NCBI GenBank assembly: GCA_018806985.1
Contig: JADANN010000335.1
Span: 682,001-746,000, forward strand
Direction of reading: 5' to 3'
Origin: Angiostrongylus vasorum
Taxonomy: Eukaryota; Nematoda; Chromadorea; Rhabditida; Metastrongylidae
DNA length: 64,000 nucleotides
Below the pieces are notes generated by a model, which saw only the letters and a program-made list of their open reading frames with translations, was not told the origin of the DNA and did not search any database. The position numbers were made by a program, and so were the translations under genes. Of the stretch, positions 10,769-21,400 are shown piece by piece (position 1 is the stretch's first letter; each line of letters starts with the position of its first letter).

Positions 10769-11592
10769 CTTTCACATCTATAATATTCATTCCACTTTTT
10801 TCAGGGAGTTCTCTCTTTCTCAAGAGTATATCATAAGCAACACTTTTTTAAACGCGGGATTAAGAAATCCTGACTGTGCTTTTCTACACAGCGTCATAAC
10901 TATCAAAGTCTTTCTCAGTCCTTACCAAGATACCCCGAATAAAGAGGTTTTAATGACAAGGGAGGCAAATTTACCGATATTCGCCCTCTCATATCTAAAG
11001 CATGAACAGGTTAGCTTTTGATGCACGTTAACTCTCCAGCTCTGACTACCCAGATTTCAGAATAATCGGCCTGGAAAATCTTAGAGAAAGGAGTCCACTG
11101 CGAGATTTTGCACATCGATCAAATCGCTATCCGCTTGTAGCTATGGTTTTATGCCACGATTACATGACCCATGTTGATCTTTGAAAGATTCACAACTGTT
11201 TCGTTTCGTTGACGGAGTTCTTCTGTGTAGTAAATTCGTCGTTAAGAACCTCTGTTATTGTACAGAGCGGTTTCGTCTAACTCTTCGCTAGAATTCCTTA
11301 CACAAGTTTTTTTTCTTCAATTTACCTTAAACGAACAGTAACAAAAGCATAAGCATAGTACATGTGGCAACAACATTAATCAAGGAAGCTTCACTGTCGA
11401 CGTACCGCTTTCCTTTTCGAGGATATACTGCCAATGTAGTGAGTCCGGACATACAGTACAGGGTTGGTTCTCGTTGAGCATCATCGAAAAGAAAGTGAGT
11501 AAAATGGTCCTTAATGGTTGAATGCGTAGAGGAACATAAGGCAAATAAAGGAAACAATAGAAAACGTGAAAGTGCAAAACAGTCTGAACAAA
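10769..11592. other. Between genes A and B, no gene recognised
   Basis: No exon with paired splice signals or recognised repeat was seen. If the gene limits are right, this stretch includes the promoter side of gene A and sequence downstream of gene B. Confidence 0.35.
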
Positions 11593-11815
11593 GTTAACCT
11601 TTTATTTGCTGCCTACTACAATTTTTCACGGCAGGGTATGATGTGAGATAGAATCAGAACGATGCTGAGATATTCGCAAAACTTGGGCCAGATCGAACCA
11701 CGATTACCTTTTCCGTGGGCTTGCCTATTACACAATGCACCATTGAGGACCTTGCTTTGCGTTTCTCTCAGCTAGTTTTCTATCTGACGCTGCCATCAGC
11801 AATCACCAAACAAAC
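11593..11815 (-). repeat. Family B element
   Basis: Starts with the terminal module AAAGTTAACCTTTTATTTGC..TGCCTACTACAATTTTTCACGGCAGGG, then GATGCTGAGATATTCGCAAAAC, a reversed tRNA-like core of the second type (GGGCCAGATCGAACCACGAT...ACACAATGCACC) and the TTTCTCTCAGCTAG..CATCAGCAATCACC block. The far inverted arm is missing. Confidence 0.75.
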
Positions 11816-11921
11816 TTACGTTTTTTTCAGCACGATGTTCAAAAATGTGCTGTGATAGAATGAGCCGCATGTCTTTGACTGGATCGTTACAGCCAGTCAT
11901 AGATTCAATAATATTGGACAC

Positions 11922-12110
11922 CTAAACATTGATATTTTGATTGTTCAATCGTCTTTCGTTAGTCCTTTCGCGACAATGCGCATTGATTTCGATATGCACG
12001 CCGGCGCGCGCTAAGGACAGTTCATACTGGTCCTCAATGCGCATGTTTTGACTGGCTGACTTTTTTCGCACAGGGATTGTTTGCCAAGCTTTTTGCGGTA
12101 AGTCGACAGC
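11922..12110 (-). CDS. Gene B, probable last exon with stop
   Basis: Minus strand acceptor TTCTATTATACAG/ then 62 codons and TAG at 11,924-11,922. The sequence is basic and charged (AVDLPQKAWQTIPVRKKSAS; ENAHCRERTNERR-like tail), with a normal codon pattern. It starts in phase 0, as the upstream exon at 12,768 ends. It may be a poorly conserved C-terminal tail, or an exon of another transcript. Confidence 0.5.
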   Translation of the reverse strand, partial: AVDLPQKAWQTIPVRKKSASQNMRIEDQYELSLARAGVHIEINAHCRERTNERRLNNQNINV

Positions 12111-12767
12111 CTGTATAATAGAAATGTTATGTTTGGCGTTGGTTCTGAAGGAAGACTCTACTGTGCACTTGGAAATACACAAAAATCGCTTTTCGAACAA
12201 ATTCATTGGGGTGATCGACTGTCACTTCAGTTCAGATTTCCATTGTGGACCATAATTATCGTATAGAGTGTGCGGGCATAAAAAATATCGAAACAAACTC
12301 AAAAATAAATCACAGAAGACTCCCAATTTTCTACAGTAATATTTTGATGACGGACCATAGCAACGCAGATTAAATGATAGCATACATAAGCTTTACACCC
12401 ATAGAACGATAGAGCAACTTTTTTTCTGCAATATTACCATGTTTACAAACTCTCAATCTCTTTATTTTTCGAAAAATCATTGCTCATCTTCAAAAAAAAA
12501 CCCAGTCCAGATAGCCAAAAAACCAATAGCCGGTGGTCCAGTGGACGAACTAAGCGAAATTAGGCATTGTCGCGAACGGATTAAAGGCTCTAAGTGCGAA
12601 TCAAATATGTTCTTTCAGGAGGATCATACGAAACCCAGACTGGGAAAGATCAAACTGCACTACAAAAGAAAATACAGGAATCGAAATTTTATGTAGTTCG
12701 AATAAAATTAAAAATGGCATCTCTGCGAAAACCTTCCCAAGCACGATCCGAGATGGAAGAAGCAGAC
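12111..12767. other. Gene B intron or spacer
   Basis: AT-rich sequence. A plus-strand frame of about 85 codons near 12,439-12,696 has no splice or codon support and was not called. Confidence 0.35.
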
Positions 12768-12947
12768 CTTCTTTTCCCAGTCTTCAATCAGCGACATCGT
12801 TTCAGTGACCTTAACCTTCCTCAGGAGTTCTTGAATGGCGTATTTTCGCTCTTCAAAATCGGCTCCACTTCTCGCAATCATACTGTAGTCGCCGCTCTTG
12901 ACGAAGTCGTTGTGAATTTTTGAAAACTGAACCAGTTCGTCGAGTTC
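12768..12947 (-). CDS. Gene B exon, helical (coiled-coil-like)
   Basis: Minus strand: excellent acceptor CCATTTTTCAG/, then 60 codons to a weak donor AAG/GTCTGC; an alternative donor AAG/GTTAAGG at 12,816 gives 44 codons. Both are phase 0. The content is helical with heptad-like leucines (ELDELVQFSKIHNDF; EERKYAIQELLRKVK). With the exon at 16,690 it weakly resembles the C-terminal helical region of nucleoporin Nup88, including an ERKYAIQELL-like element near the end. The resemblance is by eye only. Confidence 0.6.
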
Positions 12948-13113
12948 CTGAAAAATGGATTTTGAATACAAATGATATGTATATCTTGGTTTCATTCCTC
13001 ATTCCCGTGACCCCGAAAGAGCCCCCAATTCGGCAGCGTTAGGTAGGACAAGTAGGGAGAGGCTGCTAAAATCTCAGGGCCAATGGAAGCCGCTTGGATT
13101 ACAATGAACTAAG

Positions 13114-13880
13114 ATGACGATTTGTACTTATAATGCACGTACACTTGCATCCGAGTCCTTGATAGAAGACTTGCGCATGCAAGCAAGAAGGATAAGGTAC
13201 GACGTCATCGACCTGGCCGAGACGAGAACACGCCACCCATTCAACGCCGTTTATGATACCGTAGAAGAACTGTTCCTCGGAACATGCGACAGTAGAAGAG
13301 TCGGCGGCGTCGGCGTTCTCGTCAACACAAGTTTGTCCATGGACATCGATTCATTCGAACAATAACAAACCCAATCGGAGGTTTACGACTGAAGAAATTT
13401 GGATCAACAACGGCTTTAACAATCTTTGTCGTTTACGCGCCAGCATCAAACTACGACGAAGAAGACGAAGCATTCCATATGGACTTGGAGAATTTCTACA
13501 GAGAAGACCATACATTCTTTAAGGTCATCATTGGAGATTTTAACCCCAAGATTGGACCAAGAAGAACGTCTGATGAACGTCACATTGGGATCCATGGATT
13601 AGAATGGAACGAACAGGGCGAGCGGCTCTCTGAGTTTATCATGACGGAAAAGGTCATCCATGGTAACTCGCAATTCCAAAAGCCCCACCCTCAACGCTGG
13701 ACGTGAGAGCCTACCAATGGAGAGTAGCATAACGAAATAGACCACATCATAGTAAATAGAAGGTTTTGCCTAACCGATGTCGCTGTTGTCCCAAAATTCT
13801 ACACGGGATCAGACCACCGTCTCCTTTGTGCAAGATTCTATTGCTCGCGGAAAAGGAGAAAAAAGCCGCTAAATTCAAAA
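13114..13880 (+). pseudogene. RTE endonuclease domain, broken
   Basis: The frame starts at an ATG with the N-terminal motif ([10 protein letters not shown]) and the AETR block, then stops at a TAA after FEQ near 13,362. It resumes after a shift with VVYAP-like and IGDFNPKIG motifs, then DHI and GSDHRLL. The GDFN and SDH catalytic motifs are still readable, but the frame is broken at least twice. Confidence 0.8.
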
Positions 13881-14188
13881 ATCCAAGTCCCAGAACCAGC
13901 GTTAACTGGGACTTATTCAATTCATTTCATTAGTCGGCTGTTCGGAAGATGCCGTTGTCGATAACATCGGAGAGGAATTCAGTCGGCTCATTCAACATCT
14001 TTACGTTAGCGCTATGAAAAGCTGAGAGTTCGAAAGTCACCAAGAGACGTCTGTCTTCAGAGACGCTCGAGCTGATACGCCAGCGTGGAATCGCACAAGT
14101 TGGAGGCAACCGTGAATTAACGTCTGAACTTGCAAAACAATGGAGACAGGCAATAAAACAAGATCTTAAAGAGAGAAGAGCAGCAGTA

Positions 14189-15860
14189 ATGGTCGAAGCT
14201 GCAGAGGCTGAGAAAAGCATTCGCAAAGCCCACCGAAGCTTCGCCAATTACAAGACCAAGATGATTGCACTCCGACTCCCACACGGAACAGTTACAGCGT
14301 CCAGAAAGGCAATAGAGGAAATCATTTACGAATACTACTCGGATCTCTTCGATAGCCACGTCCACCTTCCGTCATATGAAATAAAGGAGGATGGATATGT
14401 TGTACCATCGGTTCTCCCTTCCCAAATCCGACACACCACTTCGTCGGTGAAAAATCGAACAGCTCCAGGTCTGGGCAGGATAGGACCTGAACACCGGAAG
14501 AACCTTCCGCCAGTCCTCATAAACACACTGGTTCGGCTCCTCACACGTTACCTGTCTGAATGCGAGGTCCCTATTCAATGGAAGACCAGCAAGACCGAGT
14601 TAATGTTCAAGAAAGGCAACTTCACGACATCGGCAACTATAGCCCGATCTGCTTGTTGCCTGTCGTCTACAAACTTTTCACTCGTGTCATCGTAAACAGG
14701 ATTGACAGAACACTGGACGACGAACAGCCTATGTGAGCAAGCAGGGTTTCGAAAAGGATTTAGTACGATGGACCACATCCACACGATAACAAGACTCATT
14801 GAAATATCGCGAGAGTACAAAAGACCGCTCTGTCTCACTTTCATCGATTTACAGAAGGCCTTTGATTCAACTGAGATAGAAGCAGTCATGGAAGCCCTTG
14901 AAAGCCGAGTCCCTACTTAGTACATAAAGATTCTTCGTGGGCTGTACAAACATTTCACAACCAAGATGTCACCATTCTACAGCGATATTACTATTAATGT
15001 GAAAAGAGGGGTTAGGCAAGGCGATACCATCTCGCCAAAATTATTTACCGCCACCCTCCAGAACGTCATGCGAACATTGGAATGGGATAATATGGGAGTG
15101 AAAATCGATGGTCGGCAATTACACCATCTTCGCTTTGCTGATGGCATCGCCCTTATAACACCAAACATTAACCAAGTGGAACGTATGCTTACCGACTTTG
15201 ATAAAGCCTGTGGAAAGATTGGTCTTTAACTAAGTCTCACAGAAACGGTTTTCATGAAGAACGGATTGGTTTCGCATGCCCTATTCATGCTCAACGGAAC
15301 GAATATCTCCGAATGCTCCAGTTATATCTATCTAGGTCGGGAAATTAATATGATAAATGACTTAGCTCCAGAGCTGAGCAGAAGGGAACGAGTGGCTTGG
15401 GGAGCTTTCAAGAACATCTAGGATGTTGTGAAGAGAACAAGGAACACCCGAATCCGTGCCCACCTTTTCGAGTCGACGGTAGTTCCTACCCCTAACGTAT
15501 GCGTCAGAAACCTTGTCATTGAGTACGCAGGATGAAAGATCACTCAGCGTGATCGAACGCGCAGTCGAAAGGACGATGCTAGGAGTATCCCGTTTCACAC
15601 AAGTAAGAGAGTGGATCCGAAGCTTCGACCTGAATCAACGATCAGAAATCAAAGATGCCGTTGTGTACGCCAAAAAGTCGAAGATAAGGTGTGCCGGACA
15701 CGTAATTCGAATAAATGACAACCAATGGACAAGAGCCGTTAGTGACTGGATTTCTCGGGATGTCAAACGTACTGCAGGAAGACCACCGACTCGATGGTCA
15801 GAGTGTTCTTCACGAAAACCCTAGAAGAAAGATATGATGCTCGACGAGTCCCTAGAGCGA
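14189..15860 (+). pseudogene. RTE reverse transcriptase and C-terminal domain, broken
   Basis: Readable blocks in order: VKNRTAPGLGRIGPEH (RT entry), CLTFIDLQKAFDSTE (motif A), VRQGDTISPKLFTATLQNVM (motif B), LRFADGIALI (motif C), a YIYLGREIN-like block, and RCAGHVIRIND..TAGRPPTRWS near the C-terminus. In motif C the second catalytic aspartate is replaced by glycine (FADG). Frameshifts separate the blocks. Confidence 0.85.
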
Positions 15861-15990
15861 GGGGAACCCACTGGGCTACTCTTCACGAGACAGGGAAAAT
15901 GGAAAATGAATTTCTGGTGCCCGCTCCAATCACTCGACGATCAGCGGGAGTACAGGTGATACAGGTGATACAATGTGAAGGAGCTACATG

Positions 15991-16689
15991 ATAGAGTGAA
16001 TGGCTAGCTTGATTCTATTCTGGCTGCATGTTCAAACTCGAACTCATTCATTCTACTAAAAAGAATGACAGAACATAGGCTAGAGCACAACTTAACAAGC
16101 AAACGTGGTTAAGAAATGGGTTTTGTACGATGAATAATATTCATTCAGTTACAAGTTTTTCTGAAGCACCTCAGGAATTTAAGGTGTTGCTATAGATTGC
16201 CGTTATCAACTTAAAGTGTAGCGTTTATGCTAAGGAAAAAAGTAGTAAAAGCATTTCATCCATATCTGAAGCAGATAACGGTCTCTACACAATGATATTT
16301 CAGAGTCTAGCCCCATAATACTGATCAAAACTCAGGGAAGATGTTCAGGTATCGTTACATAGGCTTTGCAGATCGGAAGAGCAGAATCCAGGAACTAACT
16401 TCAGTAACCGAAAAAAGAAATCCTATACTCGAACCACTCGAACGAGCAATCTATACAGTTAATAATTCCGCTGCTGTAACAGTGCGCCTTTTTTTCTTCA
16501 ATCTTTCTCTCTTACATTCTCTTGAGTCTCTAAGCTCGTGAAGCAAAGCATTTCTGATCACAATGGTCAAACTACCGTGAAGTTTACAAGTCTTCGCCGA
16601 TTAATCGGCTTCTCTTTAGCACCTGCATCAAAGAATTTAAAGAAATACACGTTGAGAACTTTCGACCCAGTTCAAAACGAAAAACTCAC
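15991..16689. other. Gene B intron, nothing recognised
   Basis: Sequence between the LINE end and the exon at 16,690. No repeat family was recognised. Confidence 0.35.
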
Positions 16690-16806
16690 CGACTGCGTTA
16701 GTTCGATGGAGTCGTTGATGGCGATGTTGGCTTCAACAGCTTTCTGAGAAATTTTTAAAAGTTTCCGAAGGATGGCCAAACGTTGTGAAACACGATCAGC
16801 ACGAAT
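16690..16806 (-). CDS. Gene B exon, coiled-coil-like (117 bp)
   Basis: Minus strand donor TCG/GTGAGTTT is strong. The acceptor is CAGCATAG/ at 16,806, with a second possible acceptor TTTCTCAG/ at 16,743 giving a shorter exon in the same frame. The 39 codons are phase 0 at both ends and helical (RADRVSQRLAILRKLLKISQ, then NDSIELTQS). It continues in frame into the exon at 12,947. It is similar in character to the Nup88 coiled coil (inference, not proven). Confidence 0.6.
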
Positions 16807-17171
16807 CTATGCTGAGTAACTGTTAGCAAAGTGCTCTACACAACAAAACATTATTGTAATCATTTGATATCTGAAAGAACAATATATTCAACTTAATGAA
16901 CTGGAAGCCTGAAAATGGAGATAGGATCTATATTAGATCTTATCCCACAGGGATAAGCTGTGTTATTCTGGTACAGTGATGGCTTCGTTGATGGGCCTAC
17001 ACGAGCTTGCCACATGGGATGAGGACGGACATCTCCCATTTCGCGTTATGTGAGATGTAAGGCGTCAGCCTTTTGATAAATCATAAGCGAAATTTCATCC
17101 CCATGGATGAGGAAGTATACGAAGCTAAAATTGCACTCACGTGAAATCCCAGCAAAGCCGTGGTAAGATTA

Positions 17172-17275
17172 TAAAAGGATGAAGGGCTTGCCATTATTCA
17201 ATCCCTGATGGATACATCATGCATTCACCTCCATTTATAGCATCGTAGTGGTGATTGAATGCATATCTGGTCTAG
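17172..17275 (-). repeat. SINE-A 3' fragment, left half of an inverted pair
   Basis: ATTCAATCCCTGATGGAT..CATGCATTC..GGTGATTGAATGCATATCTGG is the SINE-A 3' end in reverse. About 240 bp later another SINE-A 3' part follows in the opposite direction (17,510). Confidence 0.75.
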
Positions 17276-17509
17276 CGCACACGGAGTTGCATCCCGGTAC
17301 TAAAACGACCATGTACTTGTCTTGTGACACAGGGGAAGTACTCTCAGCTTCTGGTATGAAGAATCGACTCATTTTCCTATCGCGCATGCGGTCGTATACA
17401 AGTAGGGATGCGTGGTGCAATCGTGTAAAGGAAGGGATGAGTGCAGCGCAACAGCTAGAGGCACCCCGCAATATACATAGGATGGATCACTCCCCTACGC
17501 TCAATAGGC
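17276..17509. other. Spacer between inverted SINE-A halves, open on both strands
   Basis: About 234 bp that stay open on both strands, with content that looks neither SINE-like nor strongly AT-rich. It could be an exon or a captured fragment. No identity was recognised. Confidence 0.3.
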
Positions 17510-17700
17510 TTTCCTTCCCTCCAAGGTTGGAAATTGGTAGTAGAATTGTTTGGGTGGACAGCAGAACTGACTCGATATCGTAGGTCACCGAGAGTCACTG
17601 TATAGGTCAGATATGCATTCAATCCCCTCTAACGATGCCCGACGAAGTCTAATACATCGAGCATCCCTCAGGGATTGATCAACGCCGAAAGATTCACCTT
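17510..17700 (+). repeat. SINE-A 3' part, right half of an inverted pair
   Basis: Reads GGTTGGAAATTGGTAGTAGAATTGTTTGGG, TCGATATCG, CCGAGAGTCACTGTATAGGTCAGATATGCATTCAATC and GGGATTGATCAACGCCG, matching the SINE-A body and 3' end. The tRNA-like head is missing. Confidence 0.8.
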
Positions 17701-17874
17701 CATTATTTTATGCAAGCATACGCGCGTGGGTGTGCTTGTTTGCACGTGGACTGTGTCAGGCATACCACTTTTATCAAAAATCTTTAACAAGCTCCAGGAT
17801 GTATTGTGTTGGAAATGTTCAAAGTGCTTTGCATTAAAAAAAAGTATCACAGAACATGATTTGGTCTAATGCAT

Positions 17875-18170
17875 GTTCGGTTACCCAAATTTTCAATATC
17901 TCGTTTTCACAATCAAAGTCGATTACCGAGTGATTTCGGAAGTCCACTTTAAGAGCATAGAATTCAGCATGTGTTGCCGAAATCTCTTCATCATTCGTAT
18001 CTCCTTCTTCACAGTTTTTAGGTAATGAGGGATCTGATAGCTGGAATAGTATTTTAAGCACAAGATGGAAACTTTTTGGGAAGTTTTTTCTAGTCATGAT
18101 TCGACTAAGGGACATTTTCGTCTCTTCTGCTTGTCCGAGGATTGTGTTCATCTCGATGACACACACTTGA
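17875..18170 (-). CDS. Possible gene B exon(s)
   Basis: The minus strand stays open for about 100 codons with natural content (VIEMNTILGQAEETKMSLSR; THAEFYALKVDFRNHSVIDF) to a donor TGG/GTAACC near 17,885. An internal acceptor CTATTCCAG/ at about 18,045 could start a shorter exon. Its upstream edge abuts the tail of a family C insertion (18,174), which may have destroyed or replaced the acceptor. Confidence 0.35.
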
Positions 18171-18173
18171 CAC

Positions 18174-18470
18174 TTGAACTGCCCGTCCTCACTGGTTGTG
18201 CAGGCCCCAGCATAATCACCATTTATCGGAGATTTGCTGGTTAAGCCATTGTGGTTCCCTGGAATCTCGAGCTCAGCCTGGCCAAAGTCCGCGCCAGGTC
18301 TTCACCACAGCGGACAGTCGGGCCCTTGTGGATCAGAGGGAGATTTTTTACCATGCGACTTTGGTACCAGGACGGTGGCGGATCCTGGCATTGGTTTACT
18401 CTTAGCTAGGCTTCCTGATGGAAACGCCGGACTCATTCTCAGCTTGGGAGACCCTGTGGGGGGTTGTCAA
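18174..18470 (-). mobile_element. Family C repeat, truncated
   Basis: Starts with the tail ACACTTGACACTTGAACTGCCCGTCC and matches family C through GGAGATTTGCTGGTTAAGCC, TCAGAGGGAGATTTTT and GGAAACGCCGGACTCATTC. The distal 90 bp are missing. Confidence 0.75.
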
Positions 18471-19118
18471 GCTATCAAATAGTTCACCTCGATAGTAATT
18501 ATATCTCTGTCACTCAAAGCATGAAGGGCTGTAAGTCTTCTATCTGAAAGCCCAGCTAAAAATTCATCGCACTTATTGGAATTAGAGTGGCAGAAACCTA
18601 GCAGTTAGTTGGAAAACCCAAAAAATGTTAGGCGAAGTTTAAGAAGACAAATAGTGCTTTTTATCATTTTCAGCTTCAACGTGCAAAAACAGTAGAATAA
18701 CGAAAAACTCTCCTTTTGCTTTCTTGGTCGAAAATCCCTGTTCCGTTCCCTTTCGTTCAGTTCACGCTGGAGGTGAAAAACCGACATCTTTAATTTTAGG
18801 ATCTAAGGTGTCATTAAATAGTTTGTTAGCAACTGATGTGCGGTCGGAACGTGTGAATGCATCCAACGTTTATTTTTACAGTTTCATATGAAACGATCTA
18901 TATCAAGGCTGGTAACCCAGACTAAACGCGTGTGGTCCTGCAGAGAAGTGGTGGAGTACAAATGGCCATCTCTATTGGGGTAATGGTTTAGAACAGTAAG
19001 TGATTTCAGGATTGGTTACGGCTTACAATGGTTATAAAACTCATTTAACAAAATTGCTTTCATGGAGAGCTCGCCTCCAAGATTACGGTTTTCTTTTACT
19101 ATTTGTGCTTCTAACAAA
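18471..19118. other. Probable intron, nothing recognised
   Basis: No repeat family or exon with paired signals was seen. Confidence 0.35.
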
Positions 19119-19260
19119 ACTTGGCCCACTTTGCATTTCAGCGTCTCCATTCTTGTCACCATAGCAGTTCGTTTACTCTTTGCGGTATCCTGATAGTTGA
19201 AGAGGCGTTGGATTTCGGCGGTGATCACATCAAGCAACAAGTTCACGTTGTTTTTAGAAG
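19119..19260 (-). CDS. Possible gene B exon, helical
   Basis: Minus strand acceptor GCGTTTATCAG/, two bases, then a clean helical frame (VNLLLDVITAEIQRLFNYQD, KSKRTAMVTRMETLKCKVGQ). The donor is uncertain (CAA/GTTTTG or AAA/GTGGGC, both phase 0). The helical content fits the coiled-coil exons downstream at 16,690 and 12,768. Confidence 0.5.
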
Positions 19261-19785
19261 CTGATAAACGCTAAATTGTTATTGTCTATTTTACCATAAA
19301 ACAATCGATTTTCCGCTCGCGTAGCGGCTTGCGTCGCGGTTGTTCGTTAGCCTTAACTAGTTGGGACTTATCCTTTTGAATAATGAAGTGTCAGCTAATT
19401 TTGATAGAACCAATGCCAGAGTGCTTTTTGCAAACCGTGCATTTGCATGTTTAGAAAAAAACCCCAAATGTTGGAATGCGGAGACTTTTATTTTTGACAG
19501 ATCATTTTTCCCATTTGGTCGTAGACCTTTTTCCTCGCTATTTAGTTATAATGAGCTTCGCATCTGCACAGAGGAAGTGTGTACAGGGTATTCTGCTATA
19601 ATCAGATGGTTTTATAAGTTTGCAAACAATTTTTCCCTAAATTTAGATAGGAAAGCTTCAGCTAATCACCTTCCAGAATAGCTGACTAAAGTTCTCTTGT
19701 CACTCATAACAATCATTTTGCACAAATCTAGAGCTTAAGGTTTCATATACGCAGTAGTCAGCCGTCATAAGGATAAAGGATAAAG
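19261..19785. other. Probable intron
   Basis: No feature recognised. A plus-strand frame near 19,361-19,681 has AT-biased content without splice support and was not called. Confidence 0.3.
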
Positions 19786-20061
19786 GATAAAGCGTTCGGC
19801 GTTCATGAATTCCTGAGAGATGCGCCATGCATTCGATTTCATTAAGCATCGTTGGAGGTGATTGAATGTATATCTGGCCCTTACAATGACCCGCGGTGGC
19901 CTCCCGATGTATCGAGACAGTGCTGCTATCCTTCCACACAAGTCTGGTATCAACTTGCCGATTCCTGTGGGATGGAGGACTTGCTGGGACTGGGCCGCGA
20001 GGATCGGTCTCACGTGTGTGCTGCAGAGCGCCTCCAACTACTGCGCCACACGCGCCCTTAG
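19786..20061 (-). repeat. SINE-A, full length
   Basis: A complete reversed copy, from GCGTTCGGCGTTCATGAAT through CATGCATTCGATTTC, TGTATCGAGACAGTGCTGC and CACAAGTCTGGTATCAA to the tRNA-like head (CTGCGCCACACGCGCCC at the right end). The B-box region is intact (GAGGATCGGTCTCACG). Confidence 0.9.
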
Positions 20062-20251
20062 CTGTCATAAAATCAAAAATAATTCACGGTCTTCATGACA
20101 TGAATCTCGTGAAGTTGCGAGCCTATGTTCCACTGGTTTTCCCGTCAGTGTTAAGTCGGGCTTACAAAAGACTTGCACGGACAACGGCTGTATAAGCAAG
20201 TATTCCATCCTTTACCAAGCCCGTTACCAATTTATCCATGATATTCGCCGA

Positions 20252-20530
20252 GTGAGCATAGTGCAGTGGTTAGAGGAGCTACGAAATAGAAACGTAGAAG
20301 TTGGTTCAATCTTTCACATCAGCAAACGAAACCCTCAATCGATGTGGGTTAACAAGTTAGTACCAAACTTGTCTAGGAGCATAGTGGGACTGACTTAACA
20401 CGTCGGTGGTATACCATCACAAGTTATCGTATAGGCGAAATACACGATCAAGCACCTCTAAGATGTTTGAAGAAGTCGAATGCATGGCGCATTCGTCAGG
20501 GATTGATCGGTGCGGAATATTTTATCCGTT
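20252..20530 (+). repeat. SINE-A, decayed copy
   Basis: A-box-like GCATAGTGCAGTGGTTAGAGG, B-box-like GTTGGTTCAATCTTTC, CCAAACTTGTCTAGGAGC and the 3' end AGTCGAATGCATGGCGCATT..CAGGGATTGATCGG. It lies about 190 bp from the copy at 19,786 and in the opposite direction. Confidence 0.7.
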
Positions 20531-20612
20531 TATTATTCAAGAGGTGGCGGGAATAAAAACAAGAACATTTCTCATCTAAACTGGCTTCTAAACTTGCTAT
20601 TGTTTCGTTTTA

Positions 20613-20806
20613 GGGACAAACACTTTATCGAACATCACAACTGGTTGAGTTCAAATTTTCTACGTGCCGTCCAGAAAAACACGGTTGACGAAGTACTCAT
20701 TCATTCGCAACTGGCTGGGATCACCGAATTGATGAACATTTCTTATATTCGGTACAAAGATTCAGTTAGCCATTCATTCCCGCCTATTCAAATTTCCGAA
20801 CAATAA
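20613..20806. CDS. Coding-like stretch, strand unresolved
   Basis: Plus strand: acceptor TTGTTTCGTTTTAG/ then 63 clean codons (KHFIEHHNWLSSNFLRAVQK; HSQLAGITELMNISYIRYKD) and a TAA that overlaps an AATAAA signal. Minus strand: 26 codons (NVHQFGDPSQLRMNEYFVNR) between AATATAAG/ and /GTAGAA. Both look coding. The plus version would be the end of an opposite-strand gene, the minus version part of gene B. Confidence 0.4.
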
Positions 20807-20838
20807 AAACGATCCACATGGAACGCAATTCCGCTAAC

Positions 20839-20959
20839 CTGTACAAGGAGCATGTCTTCATATTGTTCGACGATAACACCCACTCGTATATAGCCGTCAT
20901 AGTATGCTACGTGAAGAATTCCACCATCACGCCAAAGCAGTCCTGATTGGATCGGACGC
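20839..20959 (-). CDS. Gene B exon candidate, beta-rich (121 bp)
   Basis: Minus strand: acceptor CCCTTATCCTAG/ and donor CAG/GTTAGCGG. One base then 40 codons with strand-forming sequence (SGLLWRDGGILHVAYYDGYI, VGVIVEQYEDMLLVQ). Codon use (CGT, GGT, GAA) supports this strand. A propeller domain upstream of a coiled coil would fit a Nup88-like layout, but the link to the helical exons is not proven, as the phase with 19,260 does not match directly. Confidence 0.55.
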
Positions 20960-21219
20960 CTAGGATAAGGGATTTAGAGTATGATGCTTTTAAATGAGTG
21001 AGAGAGGACAACTGCCAATATGCGACAGATTTCTCAAAACGGAAAGGCTGTATGGTACAAAAATAAAGCCATTGGCATGCAAGTAATAACAAGATTTGTT
21101 GTAATCTCCCCCACTTGCAGTGAACCTCTCATCCATTCATTGTTCATAACCTGCTTAGAACCTTAGGGAGTTAAATACGATTTAGGAAGTTGATGCTCTT
21201 CAGTGATTCGTTAACGCTT

Positions 21220-21400
21220 TAAACAGGAATCTGCTCTGCAAGCCAATAGAATCCATAACGCTTTTGCGGACATAAAATGTACGGAACGCCTTGTGTGCAA
21301 TGCATGTGTGGAAGGAGCAGAAATGAACGAAGGGCATCGCACCTAATGCATTCCCAGTTCAGTTGTTTTACCACAGGAAGCTCTTTTGCTGCAACTTCAG
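21220..21400 (-). CDS. Possible exon
   Basis: The minus strand is open for about 60 codons with natural content (AKELPVVKQLNWECIRCDAL, CPQKRYGFYWLAEQIPV) to a TAA at about 21,219. An acceptor GAAGTTGCAG/ and a donor-like CCT/GTTTAAAG are possible. The protein was not recognised. Confidence 0.35.

Larger units (their letters stand above)
12995..15990 (+). mobile_element. RTE-clade non-LTR retrotransposon, nearly full but inactive
   Basis: One long element with an apurinic-type endonuclease domain, an RT domain and a C-terminal domain, in the order usual for RTE. It starts near CCTCATTCCCGTGACC, which also occurs at 60,476 in the other copy, and ends near GAGTACAGGTGATACAGGTGATAC, a short tandem tail of the kind RTE elements carry. 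Several frameshifts and stops inactivate it. It lies in a gene B intron in the opposite direction to the gene. Confidence 0.85.
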
